NCBI RefSeq assembly: GCF_029873635.1
Contig: NC_080423.1
Location: 106,935,988-106,999,987, forward strand
Direction of reading: 5' to 3'
DNA from: Malania oleifera
Taxonomy: Eukaryota > Streptophyta > Magnoliopsida > Santalales > Ximeniaceae
DNA: 64,000 bases
Every line of letters starts with the position of its first letter. Positions within the stretch are counted from its first letter, which is position 1. The notes below the pieces were generated by a model that did no database searches, had not been told where the DNA came from, and was given only the letters and a program-made list of their open reading frames with translations. The position numbers and the translations under genes are program-made. Positions 55,896 to 64,000 of the stretch are shown piece after piece.

Positions 55896-56805
55896 GAACT
55901 AGTGGAATCTCTCCTTCTCTCTTCAATTCTTCGTTGTTCGTCGCTTGATTCAACGATCCGATGTTACTACGTAGATCAGGGGAGGAATCTCTACGTTTAT
56001 AGCGGATCGAAAATTCATTTTTAGGATTTTTGGGTTTTGACCCAAAATCGAGGTAAGAGTTTGATTTCATTTTCGTTTCGATATATATGTAGTAGTAAGA
56101 ATTATAGTAAAGTATAACTCTTGGATGTTTAGGCTTCAGGAACTCGATACATAGTTTTGGAGCCGTAGAGTTTGTATTTTGGTATTCGGGAAAAGGTAGG
56201 CCTGGTAAACGGGCTGGCGGGCCGGGTTTAGGCGGGTCACTAATGGGCCGGGTCATAAACGGGTCAATGTTAAATGGATTACACACATGTCAACCCTAAC
56301 CCGCCCATTTAATAAACGTGCGGGTAACGGGTCACCCGTTTAAAAATATATATATTTTATTTTAAAATTTTTAAAATTTTCATATAAAATGACATTTTTT
56401 TAAAAAAAAACTGCATTTTATTTATTAATTTCTAAATGAAAAGAACATAAAATGTAAAAAATAATACATCCCTTTAATGAATACAATTTTTTTAAAATGT
56501 AAAATTAAAAAAATAATACATGCATAATACATGCATAAAATATTTATATATAAATCTAAATTTAAATGAGTCCCGTAATATTTACATATAGAGCTAAATG
56601 TAAAATATTTAATAAGTTCATTCATCATTCATATTTTTTAATTCATGCATTATGCATAACACATGAATCAAATATTCAAGTCCCACAATCAAAACATAAT
56701 CTTAAAAAATATAACAGTTAAATATTTAGAAACAAAACCAAATTTAAATGAGTTCCATAAAAATTCACAAGATTACAATTTTCAAAAGATAATAAAAAAA
56801 CTTAA

Positions 56806-59076
56806 TTAGCCATGATTGTTTGTCGAAACTTCTCCCAAATCATTAATCAAAAGATTTTCAAATTTGACTTCTAATTGTTCAACTTCTTCTCTTTCTTCAC
56901 TTGGATCCACTGCAATGACAAAATAAATAGATAACAAATAAGAAACAATAACAATTGACAAAGGATATGAAAGTAAATAAAATGTAAGTATTGAAATTAT
57001 TGAAATAATATTGGAAGAACTCAAAAAAAAAAAAATGCATACTTGCGTAACCAAACAACCAATTTCGAGTTGTTATCAATGCTCCTGCATTTTCCGACAA
57101 AAGTGATCTTCGATATTTGTTAAGAACCTGGGCTCCAATGCTGAATGCAGATTTTGATGCAATGCTTGTGATAGGAATAGTAAGTACATCACGCGCCATA
57201 AGAGATAAATCAGGATATCGAAATCGATTATCTTTCCAATACCGCAATATATCCATTTCAGCATTTTCCACACGATTTAGCCTAGGCTCTTCCAAATATA
57301 AATCTAATTGAGATTTTTCTGTAGTAGCACAATATTGGCTTTCATAAAATTCAAATTCCTGTCATATATTAGAATAGAAAAACAAACAATATAAATATAA
57401 CAACTAAAAATAATATATAAAATAAGAAATGAAAAATTAGAAAATATAAATGAAGTTACCGAAAGCTCATCTCTAATGAGATTGTCACCACCACCAGTAC
57501 CCCTAGTAGATGGAGCAGTAGATTCCAAAGAATTTTTTGATTTGTTTGCATAATCTTGGAATAGAGAGTACAACTTTTGGCGAAGGAGATTTAACTTTTG
57601 CCGAGTAGTGGATGAATCAATCTTTGAGTAACAAAACTAGACAAATTGAAGCTTGTAACGAGGATCAAGAACAATTGCAAATGCCAAAACAACACTATAA
57701 CACTTCCAATATTTATCGAACTTCTCTTTCATTTTTGCAGCCATACCATTAACAATGCAGTCCGGATTTTCCATTGTTTCGAGTAAATGCAATTGAATTT
57801 TCCATATATTTGAAAAATACAAATTAGATGTAGGATAATCCGAACCCGAGAAGAGTTTTGTCATGTCGTAAAATGGCTTCAAGAAATTGCAAATGACCTC
57901 AGCTCTATTCCACTCTTCATTTGACGGACAATACTTATAATTTGCATCAAGTAAAGCATAATGAATTAAAGCCCGTCGATATATGAGTGCACTTTCTATC
58001 ATCATGAAAGTTGAATTCCACCTAGTTGGTACATCCAAGCGCAAACTGATTGAAGCAAGTATACCAACTCGTTTAATGCACTCTTCAAACTTAAGTTTTC
58101 TTCCTTTTGAACCCTTAATGTACTTGACACTTTCTCTAATGTTATACACAACACGTTCAATCACTTTTAAACCTTCTTGAACAATAAGATTCAAAATATG
58201 AGCACAACACCTTACATGAAAATATTCACCGCCACTTACTAAAGGTGCTTGCAAAGACAATTGACTTGAAAGAATATCTTGCATACTATCATTAGCAGTT
58301 GCATTATCCAATGTGATGGAAAATATCTTCCTATCAATACCCCATTCCTTCAATACACTAAATGTTTTTTCTGACAAAGCAACTCCTGAATGTGGGGGTG
58401 GCATGTGAGAAAAGTTAATAATCTTACTATGCAATACCCAATTTTCATTCACGAAATGAACTGTAATGCATAAATATCCTTCAGTTGTAGGAGAAGACCA
58501 ACAATCAGAAGTCAAAGACACTCTACCAAAAGCACTCTGTAGTGTAAGTTTAAGTTTCTCCTTCTCCCTTTTATGTATTTTCAATACATCAGCTTTAGCA
58601 GTGTTCCTAGCAATTGGTTTAACATCAGGATTAAGATATTTATGCACATCTCGATTTCCTTCATGCTCAACCCATGAAAAAGGATAACAATGTTTTATTA
58701 CAGCAATTGCCATCTTCTCACGATAAACATCTTGCTCAATTTTTTTCGCATGAAGTTTGGTTCCGTAATCCATGTGCATCTGCTTCACATCATAGTTATC
58801 ACGTAATGGACAATTATTAATGTGGCGTCTCAAATTTGCCGTCCCAAGGGTTGAAGCATTAGCAACATATTCAGCCCCACATTTTTTACATTTTGCCTTC
58901 TGTTTTCCATCAACATCTATAGGTAACAAATAGAATTCATCCCAAGCAGCTGATGTCTTTCTACATTGTCTCTTTTTGTTAGTGCCATCATTGATAGAAG
59001 AACTGTTCTTTTTAGATTTATCTGAAGATGGAGTAATATTACACTCATCATCAAAATCCAAGTTTATGGAATCCAT
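56806..59076 (-). pseudogene. hAT transposase (BED finger, RNase H-like fold, hAT dimerisation domain), one nonsense codon
   Basis: Start at the ATG at 59076 (MDSINLDFDDE). Exons about 57460-59076, 57047-57358, 56806-56909. The N-terminus has a BED zinc finger (SAAWDEFYLL, CKKCGAEY, RRHINNC). The middle has the RNase H-like core (LTSDCWSSPTTEGYLCITVH; ITLDNATANDSM; CCAHILNLIVQ; PTRWNSTFMM) and FDKYWKCYSVVLAFAIVLDP. The C-terminal hAT dimerisation domain has ILRYWKDNRFRYPDLSLMAR, IPITSIASKSAFS and LLSENAGALITTRNWLFGY. About 670 residues, near family length. One TAG at 57637-57639 interrupts the first exon after KLQFV. The exon-2 donor is changed (TTACGCAAGT in place of a GT donor), leaving the last join one base out. 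Otherwise open, so a recent loss. Confidence 0.92.
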
Positions 59077-59582
59077 TATTTGCAATTTGTATTATCCCTA
59101 ACAAAGAATAGATACGCTGGGTGTCTTGGGCTTTCGCACCAGACTAATTCCCTAACAAAGAAAAATAGTTAAGACTCCGAAAAATAATAAAATAAACAAA
59201 ATAATGAAATATTTAAACAATAAACACAAATCTGTTATTGGGTGTGTGTGTGTGTGACAACAAATTATTTTTTTATTTTCTGTAGGGGAAACACAAAAAG
59301 CATTATTATAAAATTTCTTTTATTATTACTTGATTTTCATTCTACTTAGCTTCTGAACATGGTAGGATCCTTCTTGTTTTCTTAATTTATTTTATTTATC
59401 TACTATTTATTTATGTACTATTTATTCATCACAAATCTATTTATTCATCACAAATCCATCATGGCATCATCCATGAAACCCAACAGCCAACAAGCCAATA
59501 AATCAGTAACAGTAAGTAAGGCAGTAACAGTCTAACACAGATACAGTCATATAGAGACCCTAAAAAATAAAAAAATCTTGAC

Positions 59583-59990
59583 TCACCTCTGCAACTCACC
59601 TCTGGAGCTAATACAGTAACTGACAGTCGCTGTGGTCACTGGTCCGTGGAGCCTGGAGGAGACCTGGAGACGACGACTCGAGCAACTCACAGCACCGGCA
59701 GGTCCGGCAAGTAGCAGCACACCAGAGGAGAGGAGAGGAGACTCAGGAGAGGACAGGTCGAGGCCGTCCGGCACGTTGCAGTGCACCAGATCCAGAGAAG
59801 AGGAGAGGAGAGAATGAGATTTGAGAGAGTGAGAGTTGAGAGTTGAGATTTGAGAGGTCAGAGATGAGGACTGAGGAGACTCAGGAGAGGCCGAGAGGGT
59901 GAGAGCTTGAGAGTGGAGACTCGAGAGCCGTGGCGTGGGTTAGAGACTTAGAGCCCTTAGGGTTTTTTCGTGTTGATTGAGACTCTTGAG
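59583..59990. other. GA-rich region in the hAT upstream part
   Basis: GAGGAGAGGAGAGGAG-type and GAGAGTTGAGA-type degenerate repeats between the transposase start and the right terminal repeat. Possibly the transposase promoter and leader; ORFs here are low complexity. Confidence 0.4.
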
Positions 59991-60822
59991 TCTTGCTAGG
60001 CCTACTGTCTACTAAGTCTGAGTACTGAGAAGTGAGAATTGCTGAAGCCTGAAGCGTGATTCCGTGAAGCCTGAAGGGTGGCCGAAGGCATGTGCCGTGT
60101 GCGTGAAGTCATGACTGCAGTGCAACGTGCAGGCTGTAGCGTGAGTCTCTGAAGTGAAGGCTGAAGGCAAGCTGGGCTGGCGCTGGAAATAAGCCATTAA
60201 GGATTCAAAATAACGGGTCACCCGCCGGGTGACCCGCCCAAACCCGGATAACCCGTTTATAAACGGGTTAACCCGTGACCCGCCCAAATATTAAATGGGT
60301 TAACTTCTTCAAATCCGAACCCATTTTAAACGGGCGGATTCGGGTGACCCGATGGGTCATTACCCGTTTTTCCAGGCCTAGGAAAAGGTGAGGGGATTCT
60401 ATTTATATCAGTTATTTTTTAAATCGGGATCGGTAAACCTGTAGTTTACAATCGTATGTATCTTTTGGCTACTTATTTGGGAAAATCTATCGGGTGAAAA
60501 TATGGAATTTTTTTGTTAGAGTTTTGGGGTAAAATTAGGGGTTTCGGGTATCATCTATATTTCTATTGGAAAATCGTATGTTGTATAAAACTATAGTAAT
60601 GAGATGATCGTACCTGTATTTGTATTGAACTATATTTCTCGAATTGAAAACGATATGATTGTTGTATAAACAAATAAGTGTGGAATGAACTGTTGTATGT
60701 AAAATGTTCTAGGTTTTGTAAAATAGTTAGGAGCGGCTAATTACCGTACGCTGATGGGTATAGGAACATGAGTTCCAAAATTGTTTCAGGTCTTGTGAAA
60801 TTTTGCCATATCTTGGCTAATT

Positions 60823-62902
60823 TGTAAGAACCCGAACCGTGTGAGGTGGGTTTATATGTAAAAGAGGGATGGAAATGGAATTCTGTAGACTTCGTCGACA
60901 AGGCCATAATTCGTCGACGAAGGTAGAAGGCTTCTCGTTGACAAAATTCAGAGGTTCGTCGACGAGGAATAGCCAAGAGGTTCAGGAAAATTTAAATATC
61001 AGAGTTCTTCGACGAAATCTTTGCCTCGTCGACGAAATCTTTGCCTTGTCGACGAAATCTCTGAAGACTTCATCAACGAGGACACCAATTCGTCGACGAA
61101 GCCCCTCGGGTCAAAGGCTTATAGAAGATCTTTTGGGGGGGGGTAGGGGGTTGCTTAGTTTCTAAGTTTGGAAAAACTCTCTCTCTCTCTCTCTCTCTCT
61201 CAAACTCTCCTTACTCCTTCTCTCTAGATTTCTTTACCGATCGTTGTCAGAATCGGGAAACGGAAGTTACCAAGAGGATCGTGGAAGGATTCTCTACAAC
61301 TTCTACCAATCAGAATCTCGTTTCAAGCGTTTTCGAGTTTCAGGAAAAAATCGAGGTAAGGCTCGATTTTCCTTTCTGATTCAGTATATGTGTAGTAGTA
61401 CATATTGTAAGCATGTACTGTACTGTAAATTATAGGTTTTGGAGTCTCGGTTCGCAGTTTTGAGGATCGTAGAGTTCGTAGTTGGAATTCGGGTTAAGGT
61501 AAGGGTATTCTGTTTATATCAGTCCATTTTCAAAATTAGGATCGGTAAGCCTGTAGGCTACGATCATATGTATGTTTTGGCTACTTATTTGGGAAAATCT
61601 ATTAGGTAAAAATGCGGGATTTTTGGGTTACAATTTTCAGGAAAATTGGGGATTTCGAGTATTATCTCTATTTTGTTTGGAAATCTGTTGGTTGTGTTAA
61701 AACTGTATTATTGAGGTGACCGTAATCCATATTTGCATAAACTGTATACTTGGAATTGTAAATGATATGATTTGTCATAAACTAAATAAGTGTGGTATGT
61801 ATGGTTGTATGTATTTGTTTCAAGTATTTGTAAAACAACTATGTGGCGGCTAATTATCGTATGCTAAAATGTATAGGGACGCGAGTTTCAAAATGATTTC
61901 AGGTTTTGTGAAATCATCTAGTGGTAGCTAATTACCGTAGTGGTGTGAGCTATATGCTACATCGTATAAAGCAATGGATTCACTATGGGCCTAGGTCATC
62001 ACAGCGTAGTTTTGCATATGGCAATGTAATCGAGGTGAGACTAGGTGACCTTGTGTAGTTGCGTATGTAGCAATGTAATCACTATTGGGCCTAAGTCATA
62101 GATCTTCGTAGTTGCATGTGTAGTAATGTAATCGCTATGAGACTAGGTGACCTTGTGTAGTTGCGTATGAGGCAATGGATTCACCATTGGGCCTTGATCA
62201 TCGCAGCGTAGTTGCGTATGTAGTAATGTAATCACTGTGAGACGAGGTGACCTGGTGTAGTTGCGAACTAGTGTGATGACACTGACCGTATGTATGTATG
62301 TATGTATGTTGGGTATCGTATGAACTGGAATAGTTTTGTGAAAATATTAGAACTGTATGTATTTGTATGAAACTGTACGAATTGTTTCAAACTGTATCGT
62401 ATGTATAGTGTCATGAAGTATGTAAAATGACACTGGTATGCCACACACTAATATAAACTGATATCTTCCTTACTGAGAGGTGTCTCACCCCGAATGTACG
62501 TATAATGTTTTTCAGGTCCTTCTAGTAGTGGTAAGTAGCATTCTAGCGTTTGGAAGCAAGGGTGTCGTAGCTCCTGCTAGTACCTTTTAGGTACGAGTTT
62601 TGGTATCCAGGTTGTCAGGATAGTTTTGTAGACACCTGAGTATGTTTTGTGTTATGGGAATGTGTATCCTAGCTTGTATAGCATAGACTTTGGTATGGTA
62701 CCATTTATGTATAAAAGACCATTTTTTCGCTGCGTATCTGATGAGTATGGATTGGTATGAGTATGTATATAGGGCAACTGTGTACCCCACGGGGTTGGAC
62801 CCTCTTATTTGTATTGTATCATGTATGTTTAAATTGATACAAAGGCAAGTTAGGTTACTGAAATTCACCCCCGGGTCCCATTTCCGGGTTTGGGGCGTGA
62901 CA
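60823..62902 (+). mobile_element. Nested solo LTR (TGTAAGAACCCG family)
   Basis: Perfect duplication TAATT at 60818-60822 and 62903-62907. TGTAAGAACCCG...GGGCGTGACA, 2,080 bp. Inserted in a homologous LTR of the same family. Palindrome array at 60890-61105, (CT)n at 61179-61200, inverted motif near 62468-62490. Confidence 0.93.
61950..62260 (+). repeat. LTR minisatellite (TAGTTGCGTATG units)
   Basis: About five units of 50-60 bases built on GTAGTTGCGTATGTAGCAAT then GTAATCAC and GACTAGGTGACC. Only one or two units are present in the family members at 33590-33670 and 63010-63090. Confidence 0.8.
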
Positions 62903-63597
62903 TAATTACCATGGGCAAACGTCATGTCTCGACTAAATACTGTGGGTGAGAGTGTTTGGCTCTATATCCGAGGGTGTGAAATATTACTTGTTTGTTCCGA
63001 ATGGTCACTAATGGGTGTGAGTGGACACTGTACTGGCAACGATATTGCTGTGAGGCTTCGGTTATTGTAGGGTATCGGGTGCTTGAGTGTGATGAAACTG
63101 ACCGTATGTTTGGTATCGTATGTACTGGAACTGGATTGTGAAAATACTAGAACTGTATCATGTTATGTTTTATGTTGAAATAATACATGTATGCCACACA
63201 CTGATATAACATGTTTTCTTTCTTACTGAGAGGTGTCTCACCCCGAATTTACAAATGTTTTTCAGGTCCTTTGAGTAGCCAAAACTAGCATCCTAACGTT
63301 CGGGAGCGTGGTTGTCAGTTAGCTACGTTTAGTACCTATGTAAGTATGAGTTGAGTTTTGTAACCGAATTGTCATTGTTGGGTTTGGTAGACACCTAGAG
63401 TACGTATTGTATTTTAGAGCATAGGCTCTAGTCATGTATAGACTCTCGTATGGTACGTTGTATAGTACATTGTATGTACTAGAAAGAACATTTCTGTTGC
63501 GTATTTGATGTGTATGAATATGTATGTGAACGTGTATAGGGTGTACGTGTACCCCATGGGATCGGACCCTCACTCAGTGTAGCATCATGTATGTTTT

Positions 63598-64000
63598 TTG
63601 TCTGTTCGTGCGACCGAACTTCAGGTCAAATGCCCAAAACTCTCGGGTTGCTCATTTTTAACTGGGATAATTAGGGTTAAAAATTATTAAATTTTTTTAA
63701 TAATTCCAAGCATGTCCCCAACGGTCAAAATTTTCCCTAATTCTATATATACCCCTTTCATAACTCAAATCAACAACTTTGATTAACCCATTTTCTTTCT
63801 AATTTTTATCCTAATCAAAGTTCTCTCAAAACATGTTTTTATTGCAAAATCTTTTATGGGGTAGATTTTATACTCTCCCAACACTCTTTGTTACCTTTTG
63901 AAAATCATTTGAAATAGTATATTCATTTTAATTGGGCTTTTATTTTATCAAAGTGCATTTGCTCTCACCTAAACCTATATTTTTTGAAAATCATTTTGAG
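63598..64000 (+). mobile_element. Fragment related to the 12921-14994 LTR, running off the window
   Basis: From CGACCGAACTTCAGG the sequence aligns with about 13740-14110: CCCCAACGGTCA, TCTATATATACCCCTT, CAACTTTGATTAACCC and CAAAATCTTTTAT in order. The junction with the preceding LTR is abrupt. The right end lies beyond 64000. Confidence 0.75.

Larger units (their letters stand above)
56197..60380 (-). mobile_element. Complete hAT transposon with 8-bp target duplication
   Basis: Terminal inverted repeats TAGGCCTGGTAAACGGG (56197) and, inverted, TAGGCCTGGAAAAACGGG (60380). Flanked by GGAAAAGG at 56189-56196 and 60381-60388; the 8-bp length is the hAT signature. Both subterminal regions (56205-56345, 60205-60370) are packed with GGGTCACCCG, AACGGGTT and GGCGGG motifs, probable transposase-binding sites. 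Carries a near-complete transposase gene on the minus strand. 4,184 bp. Confidence 0.95.
55536..63597 (+). repeat. 3' LTR of the plus-strand gypsy element, split by a hAT element and another LTR
   Basis: Starts TGTAAGATCC after the polypurine tract and matches the TGTAAGAACCCG LTR family. Interrupted by hAT 56197-60380 and by solo LTR 60823-62902; pieces 55536-56196, 60381-60822 and 62903-63597 read continuously against 32303-34268. The last 70 or so bases are missing: family similarity stops near 63592, replaced by a different repeat. TATAAATA is at 55817 and a (CT)n tract at 55863-55894. Confidence 0.88.

Noticed and set aside
55855..56286. 143-codon minus-strand ORF ending in a run of Arg-Glu
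   Set aside because: It crosses the (CT)n tract and the hAT left end; the peptide is microsatellite-derived and the frame joins unrelated sequences.

Overview
This is a gene-poor, repeat-dominated segment of a plant nuclear genome, most likely from a woody eudicot. The evidence is AT-rich intergenic DNA, a spliced plant sterol-biosynthesis gene, plant LTR-retrotransposon clades (copia, and Ty3/gypsy chromoviruses of the Tekay/Del type), a LINE, a tRNA-derived SINE and a hAT transposon. The species cannot be named from sequence alone. No tRNA gene, rRNA or CRISPR array was seen.

Two host loci are supported. At the left edge (731-961, minus strand) is the first coding exon of a WD40 protein resembling ROOT INITIATION DEFECTIVE 3; the rest lies outside the window. 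At 22491-28230 (plus strand) is a complete eight-exon cycloeucalenol cycloisomerase gene (CPI1). It has a 7-nt first coding exon and one GC-AG intron, and codes for about 289 residues that act between SMT1 and CYP51 in phytosterol synthesis.

The rest is nested mobile DNA. From 3489 to about 20545 an old minus-strand copia element has been split by four insertions. (1) A 7.9-kb non-autonomous LTR retrotransposon (4471-12393, TSD ATGCA) carries, in place of gag-pol, a decayed intronless WUSCHEL-clade homeobox gene, with a homeodomain, a WUS-box and a DLRL end. It sits behind a TATA box and an 81-bp tandem repeat. (2) A solo LTR (12921-14994, TSD CTTAT). (3) A solo LTR (15602-19775, TSD GTGTA), itself split by an inverse-oriented LTR. 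(4) A 5'-truncated LINE end (19838-20478). Between the CPI1 gene and 32 kb lie intergenic DNA, a degenerate retroelement or pararetrovirus-like remnant, and a 35-bp minisatellite.

From 32.2 kb to the end is a second nest. It contains LTRs inside LTRs; a complete minus-strand Tekay-type gypsy element (39454-51252, TSD CCACG) inserted in the protease of an older gypsy copy and itself hit by a solo LTR (43877-46635, TSD ACATG); a plus-strand gypsy 3' half (52.1-55.5 kb) split by a solo LTR; and its 3' LTR, hit by a complete hAT element (56197-60380, 8-bp TSD) and another solo LTR (60823-62902, TSD TAATT). All gag-pol and transposase frames carry stops or lesions.

The elements appear mechanistically linked. 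The WOX-carrying element has the same primer-binding site type and near-identical polypurine-tract region as the Tekay elements, and its LTR shares two conserved blocks with theirs, so it was probably mobilised in trans. Several LTR families also carry dense arrays of a TTCGTCGACGAA palindrome just upstream of the LTR TATA box.
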